Below the pieces are notes generated by a model that was given only the letters and a program-made list of their open reading frames with translations, was not told where the DNA came from and ran no database searches. A stretch of 41,266 bases of DNA. Origin: Mastigocoleus sp. MO_188.B34 (GTDB taxonomy: Bacteria > Cyanobacteriota > Cyanobacteriia > Cyanobacteriales > Nostocaceae). How positions within the stretch are numbered: position 1 is the first letter of the stretch; each line of letters starts with the position of its first letter. This document shows positions 9,607 to 18,142 of the stretch, piece after piece. Where the stretch lies: positions 1 to 41,266 of the forward strand of contig NZ_JASJDK010000063.1 in assembly GCF_030065675.1 (NCBI RefSeq), given 5' to 3'. Position numbers and translations under genes: made by a program.

Positions 9607-10507
9607 ATGATGTACTTTAAGAAAACTGAACTTTCTACTTAATTTAAAGTCCACTTAATTTAAAGTAACTGAAGACAAAATTTTGTTGTGGCTATTAACT
9701 TTATGTAGCGATCAAATGATTATGAAAACATCATTTGAATGTGAAAAGCGAATGAATGTGAAAAGCGAAAGATGAAGAAAATGATGAGATCAAAAAATCA
9801 ATGCCAAAAAATCTGATTCCAGGATTGGAAATCCTGAAGTCGGCAAAATTTAGCAATAATCCTTTGTGAGAGACTTCCAGTAAATAAAACATTCTATTGT
9901 TTTGGGTGCGAACGCGCTTATTAGCGGTAACGCACCACGAACAAAATTAAGGTATGGAATAATTTTCTTATTGATATTTCCTGAAGATTGATTAATCTTA
10001 TAACACCAAAATCGCAAACCAGAAGTTTTTACTCGCGATCAAAGCTGCAAGGATTATTCAAAGAATCGCTATTGTAAAACTTGATGGGTATACTTTTGGG
10101 AGTAATTTGTTTTGAACGAGCAATATAAACACAGGAAAGCTAACTCGAACTAAAACAATCAAAAATCACAAAATTATCTCAATTTCGGCAACAATAGCAT
10201 TTTTTACTTATGCCAATGAAGTTAAGTAAAATCACTATGACTTCACAAGTGTTTTTGCTGTCTTTGACGAAACAACTAATAACTGAATTTAGGCAATACT
10301 TTGAAGTCAAACTGAACAAATAAATTTACAACTAACCCATTCGAAATTAAATTTTATTGATTAGAGGGTTATGGGTAATAGTTAGTCAATAGTTACTTTT
10401 GGTAAAAATTAGCTAGCGAAAGAGCCAACGCATACTAGGAACTAACTGGCAAAATTCCCAATGTGCCTTCTAATCACTATCCAAGCATCCACAAACACAC
10501 TGGAAGA
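9607..10507. other. 900-bp gene-free region
   Basis: No gene is supported. Visible structure is limited to small direct repeats: ACTTAATTTAAAGT twice near 9639-9667, and GAATGTGAAAAGCGAA twice near 9737-9768. The glycosyltransferase (+) and the DUF1815 gene (-) converge on this stretch. It may be decayed sequence. Confidence 0.45.
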
Positions 10508-10852
10508 TTAAGTGCGCTTAGCAAGAGTTTTGTGGATTTTTGGGGTTCCTACAAAGTTCTTAACGATATTAGCAAGTTCTTGCAGTTGATTAACTGCTTC
10601 AGCACCTTCTAATTTCATTAATTCGCGATCATCACGCATTTCAGTCCAAGTAATTCCGTAGTCGGATACCAAAAACCTGATTAAGTGATTCTCACCTAAA
10701 CTAACCATGAAAGACGCACTATTCATCTGGTCGCCACAGGTGTAGCAGGACGCAGGATATCCGCGTCGCTCCAGAACGATAGCCAGGGCTTGTAAGTTCA
10801 TTACAAGATCTTGAACGAATTGTCGATGTTGTTGTGCTAGTCTCAGAAACAC
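10508..10852 (-). CDS. DUF1815 family protein
   Basis: The 114-aa sequence, beginning MFLRLAQQHRQFVQDLVMNL and continuing through RRGYPASCYTCGDQ, matches my knowledge of the cyanobacteria-restricted DUF1815 family. It is small, soluble and without a signal peptide. A Cys-x-x-Cys pair (SCYTCGD) is present and could bind metal or form a disulfide. The function is unknown. It stands alone, with no co-directed neighbour within 1 kb. Confidence 0.8.
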   Translation of the reverse strand: MFLRLAQQHRQFVQDLVMNLQALAIVLERRGYPASCYTCGDQMNSASFMVSLGENHLIRFLVSDYGITWTEMRDDRELMKLEGAEAVNQLQELANIVKNFVGTPKIHKTLAKRT

Positions 10853-12154
10853 GTTTGTCCTCCAGACACCACTGTGTTTTTAGTCTGTTTTATATTTTCT
10901 TTAGATTTTCTCATGAACTGGTATTGTAAACTATTCATTACAATTTCCAGATAAATATAAAGAACAAAGAAATTTAGTTACTACCTAGATTAAAGTAGTC
11001 CATTACTTGTCTTGCTTCCGTATCAAACTATTCACTTTGCGAGTTTAAACTATCAGCCAAAATTTAAAGAATTAATTTTTTCTTTACATCAGTCTGTACG
11101 CTCATGTTTTCGTTTAATACATTCCGCTTCAAGAGTAGCTTATATTCGGTGCAAGTCAAGCATGTAAAAAGTACATATATGACTTAAAGTGCCGATTTAA
11201 TCAAGAACATCTTGCAAATCATAATCCAAACGCATGCTTGCTTCTGTTTAAGAGCAATTCAGATATTGAATTATCAGTTTGGGACGTTATAACTACTCAA
11301 TTTTCTCTTGAACTTGGCTACGTATCTGTAGTCTTGTTCTACAACAGTTGATACCATTGAGTGCCTCTATTACTCCCATTTTCTATCATTTGATAATTAA
11401 TGAAAGCTTTGCTAGGGACAGGTTAGACTACGGTTTTCATAGATACACGTTGGCAAAACAGAAAATTTGCTTTTGTTTAACTTACCAACGACGATAGCGA
11501 AATACATTGTAAGTGTGTTGCCATTTCGGCAGGATTTCTTTGTAGTTTGTAAAATGTAATTATTGAGACATTTTTTAACTCTTTGTTTGAAATAAAGGTT
11601 TATAAGTTTCAGGATAAACCAAAATTTAATACAAGTATATTTAAGTCTAATCCCAATAAAAGCCTATCTGTGCAATCAAAATTCATTAAAATTAACAGAA
11701 TACGTAACATAAATCACTGTTTTGTTTCAATGTTCATAAAGTTTGCACAACACTTAAGTATTTACCTTTTTATTAGTCATTGAGTACTAACTAATCTTTC
11801 ATTTGGCTCCATAGACTTAGAATTACTTTGGTGAAGTTTTCCAAAAATATACTTCAAGATTGTAGGAAGAAGAAAGTTGTGATTTTTACATTTTCCGAAA
11901 CATTTGCTTAGTAAATGTTGTTGTATGTTTTTGCATTGATGGTTCTTGTAAAAGTTATTCCAAATTTTTTGGGAACAATAACTCTCTCATATTCGAAGGG
12001 TCAAAAGCAACCAAAAAGTTTACTCTTGACCCTTCATTTTTTTGAATGAATCTTGGAAGTATTTCTAGAATGTCGAATTCACGAGTATTTTCATCGATTA
12101 GTTAGTCACAAATTACGAATAATCAAGATTTTATTTCAAAGTGAAACATTGAAA
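10853..12154. other. 1.3-kb gene-free region ending in a + strand terminator
   Basis: No protein gene is convincing; a 66-codon frame at 11583-11783 has no family likeness and biased AT codons. The region ends with a strong + strand hairpin/T-tract terminator (11995-12043), although no + strand protein gene lies upstream. That makes a non-coding transcript possible. Another stem-loop is at 11953-11983 (AGTTATT/AATAACT). The left part also holds the DUF1815 promoter. Confidence 0.5.
11995..12043 (+). terminator. intrinsic terminator without an obvious upstream gene
   Basis: The 10-bp arms GAAGGGTCAA (11995-12004) and TTGACCCTTC (12026-12035) enclose a 21-nt loop and are followed by ATTTTTTT. 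The orientation is + only, since no T tract exists on the other side. It may end a small RNA from the preceding gene-free region, and it also faces the convergent DUF2839 gene. Confidence 0.75.
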
Positions 12155-12370
12155 CTAATCAGCTAATTGCCACCAACCAAAAGCTGGACCAATAAAACGA
12201 ATTGTCACCCAGCCAACAACCATCAAGATAATTCCCAACCAAGCACCACGAGTTGTCCATTCGACAAATAGATTAGCTTGAGTTTTCGTAATGGGAACCC
12301 AAGGTAAAATTCTCGCCTCTTGTCCGTATTGTTCTCCTAATGCCTCTCGGCGACGCTTTGCTTCACCCAT
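12155..12370 (-). CDS. DUF2839 family membrane protein
   Basis: The 71-aa product starts MGEAKRRREALGEQYGQE, the hallmark N-terminus of DUF2839, which is conserved in cyanobacteria and some plastids. A charged N-terminal half is followed by one hydrophobic helix (about residues 43-62, GAWLGIILMVVGWVTIRFIG). It is likely a small thylakoid or plasma-membrane protein of unknown function. The start is preceded by GGAAGCAATAAGTT, a weak ribosome site at best. Confidence 0.85.
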   Translation of the reverse strand: MGEAKRRREALGEQYGQEARILPWVPITKTQANLFVEWTTRGAWLGIILMVVGWVTIRFIGPAFGWWQLAD

Positions 12371-12416
12371 AACTTATTGCTTCCAGTAAAAGGCTTTATG
12401 GGGATGATAGCATTTG

Positions 12417-12605
12417 GGTTGGGGATTGGGGACTGGCGACTGGGGACTGGCGACTAGTGACTAGAAATCATCGATATTTTTTTCTAACTACACCGCAGGT
12501 GTATTTATAATTACACCGCAGGTGTATTTCAGCCTCTAGCTGTGTCACCTGCGGTTCCGCTGTAATTCCCAATCGCCAGTCACTAGTCTCTAATCCCCAA
12601 TCTCC
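12417..12605. repeat. STRR tract, duplicated 17-mer and inverted copies
   Basis: From 12417 to 12463, units of GGGGACTGGCGACT repeat. Then TACACCGCAGGTGTATT occurs twice (about 12489-12526), and GCCTCTAGCTGTG plus CACCTGCGG follow (12533-12555), sharing the arrangement found at 18289-18312. Finally CCAGTCACTAGTCTCTAATCCCC (12566 on) is an inverted partner of the first tract, overlapping the stop end of the next gene. Together they could form a large stem-loop. Confidence 0.65.
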
Positions 12606-14245
12606 TCTTTTCTGGAAAACAAGTTCGGGTCGAGATAATTGACACGTGCTGAGGGACTAAGTACGGATAAAACATCAGCTCCGTAACTACGGTTGATTAC
12701 ACGGCTATCCAGTAAAGCTACAATGCCTTGATTTTCTCTGACTGGGGCAATAGCTCTTTGTAATTCTTTTAGAGCTGTTGGTAGTAGGTACAGGCGAAAC
12801 CAATCTAGATGTCTTTTTTTGTAGTAGGTAACTCTACCAGCAACTAAGGGATTTTCTAATGATGGTAAAGGTAAGGTTGCAATAATTAGTAATTCCGGTG
12901 CAGGTAAAACACTTTGATGCTCGCGCCAAAACTCCCAACCACTGACTAAAACCCCATTTTCTTCTAAACAGGTTTTTTCTACTTGTACTCGGGAACCAAA
13001 TTCAGAGGCTAGGATTGTTCCCACTTGCGATTTTAAAGGTACATCTCCCACTAGTATGACCGTTAAGCCCGGTGATGTTGCACTTAAACATAGCAGGGTA
13101 CGAACTTTATTGATAAATCCTCCTTGAAATTCCGGAGTATTGGGTAAAGGAAACTGTAATGGTACATACAGTTGAATTGCTTCGGTTTGACTATCTGAGG
13201 AGAACTTCAAGCAAGTTAAATCGCCCAAACCCATACGCTGACGAAATATTGGAGCTTCCGTTTCTGCTTCTACGGCACTACCAATCAAAACTACTGGCTG
13301 CCGTTCCCAAATTTCTGAAAGGATATTAGCAGGTTCCACGGGGGCACTGTGCAAAGAAAATGACCCCTGACGACGAATGATATTTGCCCAAACTAGAGGT
13401 GAAACAAATTTTTTGGGTTGTAGATTATTTGCCTGTAAATTATTTGCCTGTAAATTATTTGCCTGTAAATTATTTGCCTGTAAATTATTTGCTTGTAGAT
13501 TATTTACTTGTAGATTATTGGCTTGCACTTCTTGCTGTTGATAGTGCTGATAAAAGTTTCTCCAAGTATCCGGTAAATTATCTAAATTTAAAACTGAAAA
13601 TAATCGAATTAAAGTTTCTTCTTCTTTGGGAGAAATCAAGTAACATTCGTGGGGATTAACCGGATGTTGGAATAATTCTCGGGTGAGTTCTATTCTTACC
13701 GAACGAATTCTGTCCACTTGCTTGGGACAAGCAAGCATTAATTCTTCCCAATCTTGCGCTGTTAAGCTGACGGTCAACTGTTCGGTTACCCAATCTTCTA
13801 GATCGTCGACCCCGTCAATAATTGTGGGAATATTTTTGGGAAATGCTTCTTTGTTAGCTAATTGTGCGGCTAGCCAAGCTTGGGGGGAGGTGACAAATAA
13901 TCCTTGAAATTCACTATTGGGGAAGTTATCACCCGTCCTAATTGATTTATCAATTTTTAGCCACTCCTGCAGGCGGGGAATTTCTACTCGTAATAGACGT
14001 TGTTGTACGCAGGGTGTAGCAACAATAATCACCGGACCTTGCCACATTAATGCCGAAGCGACAAAACTAGTCCGATAACGCCCTTGAAATCCACAAGCCG
14101 CACCGACTTGAATTAAGGCGCTTCTGCCTACTCGCAATGCACGTGCTACCAATCTAGCCATCGTCAAATGATGAGGCCAGGAAGGGAAACCCGCTTGCGA
14201 TCGCAGGAAGTTATGTAGTGATAAGTGAACTTCTGCTTCAATCAC
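12590..14245 (-). CDS. DinG/XPD-type helicase homologue with degenerate motor motifs
   Basis: This 551-aa protein has the layout of a cyanobacterial DinG-like helicase. The C-terminus reads RAIAPVRENQGIVALLDSRVINRSYGADVL, resembling DinG motif VI, where GRLIR and LDRR are usual. At the expected Walker A position (about residues 44-57) it reads IQVGAACGFQGRY, without the GKT/S lysine. Where DEAH is expected it has TIIDGVDDLEDW. No cysteine set for a 4Fe-4S cluster is obvious. It is therefore probably not an active ATP-driven helicase. A tandem NNLQA pentapeptide repeat interrupts the middle. Its terminal codons run into the STRR tract. The assignment rests on overall resemblance, so it is moderate. 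Confidence 0.65.
   Translation of the reverse strand: MIEAEVHLSLHNFLRSQAGFPSWPHHLTMARLVARALRVGRSALIQVGAACGFQGRYRTSFVASALMWQGPVIIVATPCVQQRLLRVEIPRLQEWLKIDKSIRTGDNFPNSEFQGLFVTSPQAWLAAQLANKEAFPKNIPTIIDGVDDLEDWVTEQLTVSLTAQDWEELMLACPKQVDRIRSVRIELTRELFQHPVNPHECYLISPKEEETLIRLFSVLNLDNLPDTWRNFYQHYQQQEVQANNLQVNNLQANNLQANNLQANNLQANNLQANNLQPKKFVSPLVWANIIRRQGSFSLHSAPVEPANILSEIWERQPVVLIGSAVEAETEAPIFRQRMGLGDLTCLKFSSDSQTEAIQLYVPLQFPLPNTPEFQGGFINKVRTLLCLSATSPGLTVILVGDVPLKSQVGTILASEFGSRVQVEKTCLEENGVLVSGWEFWREHQSVLPAPELLIIATLPLPSLENPLVAGRVTYYKKRHLDWFRLYLLPTALKELQRAIAPVRENQGIVALLDSRVINRSYGADVLSVLSPSARVNYLDPNLFSRKEEIGD
13419..13525 (-). repeat. 15-bp in-frame tandem repeat within the DinG-like gene
   Basis: Seven copies of a 15-bp unit (plus-strand form close to ATTATTTGCCTGTAA) lie head to tail. 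On the coding strand each gives NNLQ plus A or V. The units at the left are identical and those at the right have drifted (TTACTTG, TTGGCTTG), suggesting expansion from one end. The frame is kept. Confidence 0.9.
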
Positions 14246-14519
14246 GCGCTTTTAATTCCATACAAAGTGACCTTAAGATGCGATTAACCCCTTTCCTATT
14301 ATGTTGTCAGTGGGAAGACACAGCAGCATTCAGTACTTAATTGTTAAACTACTCAATTGTTAAACTACTCACTCAAAGATTCAAATCAAACACTCAAATC
14401 AAAGATCCAACATTTTTCCTGATTTTGTCCTGTTAAACTCACTAAAAATGACTCTAGCAGTAAATTTTATAGACAACTGTCAGATTCTATTCATTGATTT
14501 ATTCCCAACTTTGTGAACT

Positions 14520-15491
14520 ATGGCAACTTATACAGGAATTTCTAGCACAGCTTTTCGTCACCCCTTAGATTTACAAGCAGAACAAGCCCTAAGAGGTTTA
14601 CCAGGATTCGACCTCATCGCTAGTAAGTATTTGGAATTTTTTGTCGAAAGACCCCAACTAGTGTATTTGATGGGTAATTCCATTCAAGTCGGACCTCGCC
14701 AATATTCCACTATTTACCAGATATTTCGAGAATGCGTGCGGGATTTGGATGTGAATCCAGAACCTACACTGTTTGTTTCCCAAGATCCGACAGCAAATAG
14801 TTATGCTCTAGGACAAGAGCACCCTTACATAGTCATTAATGCAGGAACTTTAGATTTACTTAATGAAGCAGAAATTAGGACAGTACTTGCCCATGAACTC
14901 GGACACATTAAGTGCGGTCATACTATTTTAATTCAAATGGCGATTTGGGCGATGAATGCTGCATCTGCTATCAGCGAAGTAACCTTCGGTTTGGGTAATT
15001 TAATTAGTAATACTTTAATATTTGCTTTCTTTGAGTGGCGGAGAAAAGCTGAGTTATCTGCCGACCGAGCAGCATTGTTGGTTTTGGATGACTTGGATAC
15101 GGTCATGAAGACAATGATGAAAATTTCCGGTGGTAGCATCAAGTATGCCCATGAGTGTCATTTGAGAGAATTTCAGAAACAGTCGGAAAATTATCAAGCA
15201 CTCGATGCTGACGGTCTCAACCAAGTATACAAATTTTTAATTTATAACGGCGCACAGGGTATGATGCTCAGTCACCCATTTCCTGTAGAACGTTTGCACT
15301 ATTTACAGGAGTGGTCAACTTCATCTGAATATCAACAAATTAAGAGTGGAAATTATCAAAAATCTTCTTCTGGGGTAAATGTTGATGCAGAAACTCCCAA
15401 AAAGAATCAAGAAGTAGAAGATTTACAGCGACAAATTGAAGAATTGCAACAAAAGATTGAATCTATGAGGAAAAATAACTCGGATCAATAA
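14520..15491 (+). CDS. M48-family zinc metalloprotease
   Basis: The 323-aa protein has the M48 signature HELGH (125-129), with the third zinc ligand Glu178 in AELSADRAAL and a downstream hydrophobic stretch (about 136-172) that may be membrane-associated. The C-terminal 35 residues form a heptad-like coiled coil (VEDLQRQIEELQQKIESM). M48 peptidases related to HtpX and Oma1 process or degrade membrane proteins under stress. The ATG at 14520 begins the conserved part; no Shine-Dalgarno is evident. It diverges from the DinG-like gene, with 274 bp between them. Confidence 0.92.
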   Translation: MATYTGISSTAFRHPLDLQAEQALRGLPGFDLIASKYLEFFVERPQLVYLMGNSIQVGPRQYSTIYQIFRECVRDLDVNPEPTLFVSQDPTANSYALGQEHPYIVINAGTLDLLNEAEIRTVLAHELGHIKCGHTILIQMAIWAMNAASAISEVTFGLGNLISNTLIFAFFEWRRKAELSADRAALLVLDDLDTVMKTMMKISGGSIKYAHECHLREFQKQSENYQALDADGLNQVYKFLIYNGAQGMMLSHPFPVERLHYLQEWSTSSEYQQIKSGNYQKSSSGVNVDAETPKKNQEVEDLQRQIEELQQKIESMRKNNSDQ

Positions 15492-15572
15492 GTCAAAAGT
15501 CAAAAGTCAGAAGTCAGAAGTCAGGAGTCAGAAGTCAGGAGTCAGAAGTTAGGAGTCAGGAATCAAAAATCA
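15490..15572. repeat. STRR tract (GTCAGAA units)
   Basis: About ten 7-bp units of the form GTCAAAA, GTCAGAA or GTCAGGA follow the protease stop codon directly. It is a classic heptanucleotide STRR, non-coding. Confidence 0.85.
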
Positions 15573-15978
15573 TGGCGCTGTATTTTGATAATTTGTATGT
15601 TTAAGGTAGCTTTGTAAATTTTATGACTTTCCAAATCACCCTTTGGAAAGTTTTAATCATTCTAGTTTTTGCTTGTGAATAAGAGAATATTTATATTTTT
15701 ATTGCAAAATATTGAGCTGAGAAAAAATTGTTTTGTTGAAGTAATGTTAAACATTTAACTCATCAGAGATTAAAGAAAAATTTTTATTTTTTCTAAGGTT
15801 GAATATTCCTTGTATTATGAGGTAGAAATAACTTATCCTCAGCATTTCTAAAAGTCAGCGGGGAGTAATAGATAAAGAGTTTGGATCTCAGATCCAGTTC
15901 AGGGGATTAATTTACCTAAGCCCCAAAATTTTATCTTGTGAATTTATGCTGTGAATTTATGCTGTGAATTATTTAATA
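15573..15978. other. AT-rich spacer with 13-bp tandem repeat
   Basis: This lies upstream of the small exported protein. Between 15937 and 15970 the 13-mer TGTGAATTTATGC is repeated twice and begins a third time, running up to the start codon. The ATGs within the repeat are followed at once by stops. A promoter is expected here, but none is distinct. Confidence 0.5.
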
Positions 15979-16407
15979 ATGGCTATCAAAAATACAAAGC
16001 GCCTGTCTTTATTGGCTGTAGTTGCTGTGATGATGATTTTTTTTCTGTCACCTGGAATTGCTTGTGCAGCAACGGCTAAATTTAGTTCTGTTAATGCCAC
16101 ATTTGTTACCGAACAGGTTAAACCAGCAAAACACTCTGATTCTCGCTCAAAAATGAGTTTAACTCCCATGCTCCGTCAGCGCATCCAAGGAATTAGACAG
16201 CGGAGAAATCGGGATATTCAAGCTATTTTACAACCATCTCAAATTAAGGAACTCAAACATAATTTGCGTTCTGGTGATCGCCTCGATTTGGCTATCAAAA
16301 AATTGAACATCACACCAGATCAGCAATATATGATAGAGTCAACGATGCGTATTGCCGATATAAAAATCAAAGCACTTTTATCAAAGTACTCTCTACAAAT
16401 GGGATAA
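15979..16407 (+). CDS. small exported protein, possibly Spy/CpxP-like
   Basis: I prefer the ATG at 15979 (MAIKNTKRLSLL) over the GTG at 15964. A signal peptide is clear (KRLSLLAVVAVMMIFFLSPGIACA). The mature part, about 110 residues, is basic and helical, with QRIQGIRQRRNRDIQAILQ, then SQIKELK and LNITPDQQY. Paired Q-rich, LTxxQ-like segments (LQPSQIKEL, ITPDQQY) resemble periplasmic Spy/CpxP-type proteins, which cyanobacteria have in divergent forms, but the match is loose. Tandem 13-mers precede the start. Two hairpins follow the gene. Confidence 0.6.
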   Translation: MAIKNTKRLSLLAVVAVMMIFFLSPGIACAATAKFSSVNATFVTEQVKPAKHSDSRSKMSLTPMLRQRIQGIRQRRNRDIQAILQPSQIKELKHNLRSGDRLDLAIKKLNITPDQQYMIESTMRIADIKIKALLSKYSLQMG

Positions 16408-17020
16408 GTTTTTTGATTTTCAGGTTTATTTTCAGCTTGAGGAAATTAAGTTTGAATAAACCAATACGGGCGAAAGTATGTTTATAGTCTTTCGCATTTA
16501 TTGATTCTTAACTTCATTACATATTGCTACAGTTCGGTCGCTCATTTCCTGCGAGAGGTTATGAGCGATTGTTTTTGGAGATTTTTTATGCTGCTTGAAA
16601 AATGCGATCGCTAATTGAATTGATGTTTTGATATAAATGACATATATACAAATCTATCGTTTTGCTGATTGACAAGTAGAAGATAATGTTACGAATGTAT
16701 AAATCAAGAATTATATTCTTTAGCACAGGTATCTAAAGCATAAAAAGTCCTCCAGGACAGCTATTTGTTATCATGTTGAGTGCAGTTTTGTGGTGAGTCC
16801 CAAAAGTCATGAGCAAGAATGGATAGTTAGATTTGATCGTTAGCTTTATGAGTATGACGGTGCTAAGAATTTAGTCTCACAATACCCTTAATTAATAATA
16901 TTTAAAGTAATAAATAATGCTCCATGTGAATTAGAAGCTGAAATAACGTAAATTCCCCTTGATATTACAATGCTGAATTTAATTCACATTAGCCGTAAGT
17001 AAGAAAATTGATATGTAGCA
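16408..17020. other. spacer with terminators and upstream region of the EAD1-FGE gene
   Basis: It contains two hairpins, GCGAAAG/CTTTCGC (16470-16476 and 16489-16495) and the stronger one at 16538-16576. The remaining 440 bp, AT-rich and with one HIP1 site at 16604, precede the EAD1-FGE gene. I see no gene, and no template repeat resembling the variable end of that gene. Confidence 0.5.
16538..16576 (+). terminator. intrinsic terminator
   Basis: The arms TCGCTCAT (16538-16545) and ATGAGCGA (16561-16568), extendable by G-T pairs, are followed by TTGTTTTT. It lies 130 bp downstream of the small exported protein. Confidence 0.65.
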
Positions 17021-18142
17021 ATGTCAGGTAGCAGAATTAAATTATCTGGTCAGGAAATAGGAAGATTAAGAGACGCCATTATCAGTGCTTTTCCAGATAA
17101 AGCTTCATTAGAGATGATGGTTGCTATTGAGTTAGATGAAAACCTTGATGAAATAGCTGGAGGACAAACCCTTAAAGCTATTGTTTTTTATTTGATTAAG
17201 AAATGGGCTGAGCCGAAAGGTAAATTAAAAGAGTTAGTTGAAGGTGCGTGTAAAGAGAATCCTGGTAATCAAGATTTAAAAAATATAAGAAAAGAATTAT
17301 TTACTCACGACAATAATAAAAGAATTGATATCACCTTTGGGAGAAATACAAACAGAAGTAATCAAAAACTGATAGTTAACTATCAGGGAGTACAGAATCA
17401 GCATTTTACTGAAGACTTAGGAAATGGTGTTGAAATTGAAATGCTGTATATTCCTGGCGGTAACTTTATAATGGGTGCGCCGGAAAATGAGCAAGGTAGT
17501 TACGATGATGAACGTCCACAACATCAAGTTACAGTTCCAAGTTTCTTCATAGGTAAATATCCAGTAACCCAAGCACAATGGCGAGCAGTTACATTTCTCA
17601 CCAAAGTCAGTCACGAACTTAAACCCAACCCATCCCATTTTAAAGGAGATAACAGACCAGTTGAGCGTGTTTCTTGGCTCGATGCAGTGGAATTTTGTGA
17701 CAGACTTTCTGGGCATACTAACAAAAACTACCATCTTCCCAGCGAAGCAGAATGGGAATATGCTTGTCGCGCAGGTACAACTACCCCATTTCACTTTGGT
17801 GAAACAATTACATCTGAACTTGCGAACTATGGCGGTAACTATAATCAAACAACGGATGTAGGAAGCCTAGGTAGAGCAAATGCTTTTGGATTATACGACA
17901 TGCATGGAAATGTATGGGAATGGTGTGCAGACCAATGGCATAGCAATTATGAAGAAGCGCCGACAGACAAGAGTGCATGGGTAATTGACAATAATGATAA
18001 TGACAATCATTCTCGAGTATTGCGCGGCGGTTCCTGGCACTTCAGTTCTGAAGACTGCCGTTGTGCCTATCGCAACTCCTACTACCCGGCTTTCAATGAC
18101 TACGCTTTCGGGCTGCGTGTTGTGTGTGGGGTGTTGGTGTAG
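17021..18142 (+). CDS. EAD1 - formylglycine-generating-enzyme-fold protein, candidate DGR target
   Basis: Residues 1-95 match effector-associated domain 1 (LRDAIISAFPDKASLE, then ENLDEIAGGQTLKAIVFYLI and NPGNQDL). EADs are small helical adaptors found fused to effectors and sensors in bacterial conflict-like systems. After a linker, residues about 128-373 are a formylglycine-generating-enzyme/C-type-lectin fold: MLYIPGGNFIMGA, DERPQHQVTV, YPVTQAQW, HLPSEAEWEYACRAGT, GLYDMHGNVWEWC and RVLRGGSW. The last 40 codons switch to C-ending, GC-rich usage, and substitutions fall where relatives carry Asn (see the variable region entry). The enzyme function is doubtful; the fold probably serves ligand binding. 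No transmembrane segment or signal is present, so it should be cytosolic. It stands alone; no reverse transcriptase is nearby. Confidence 0.88.
   Translation: MSGSRIKLSGQEIGRLRDAIISAFPDKASLEMMVAIELDENLDEIAGGQTLKAIVFYLIKKWAEPKGKLKELVEGACKENPGNQDLKNIRKELFTHDNNKRIDITFGRNTNRSNQKLIVNYQGVQNQHFTEDLGNGVEIEMLYIPGGNFIMGAPENEQGSYDDERPQHQVTVPSFFIGKYPVTQAQWRAVTFLTKVSHELKPNPSHFKGDNRPVERVSWLDAVEFCDRLSGHTNKNYHLPSEAEWEYACRAGTTTPFHFGETITSELANYGGNYNQTTDVGSLGRANAFGLYDMHGNVWEWCADQWHSNYEEAPTDKSAWVIDNNDNDNHSRVLRGGSWHFSSEDCRCAYRNSYYPAFNDYAFGLRVVCGVLV
18016..18136 (+). other. candidate DGR variable region (VR)
   Basis: The codons from RVLRGGSW to GLRVVCG match the terminal cassette of cyanobacterial DGR target proteins, where the template has AAC/AAT at the variable sites. 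Here those sites read CAC, TTC, AGT, GAC, TAT, AAC, TCC, TAC, TAC, TTC, AAT, GAC, TAC and TTC. Almost all are reachable from AAC/AAT by changes at A only, with the third base kept as C or T. The fixed parts between them are unchanged in type. The region ends in a G/C-only-rich stretch CGGGCTGCGTGTTGTG, as expected for an initiation-of-homing site. The template itself is not in the window, so the assignment is inference. Confidence 0.65.

Noticed and set aside
11583-11783. 66-codon plus-strand frame in the 1.3-kb gene-free region
   Set aside because: Its composition is that of AT-rich non-coding DNA (K, N, I, F), with no family likeness.
13419-13525. Repeat array considered as a CRISPR array
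   Set aside because: Units are 15 bp, directly adjacent without spacers, and in frame with a protein.
17021-18142. Calling the gene an active formylglycine-generating enzyme (sulfatase maturase)
   Set aside because: The fusion to EAD1 and the variable C-terminal surface argue for a ligand-binding use of the fold; no sulfatase gene is nearby.
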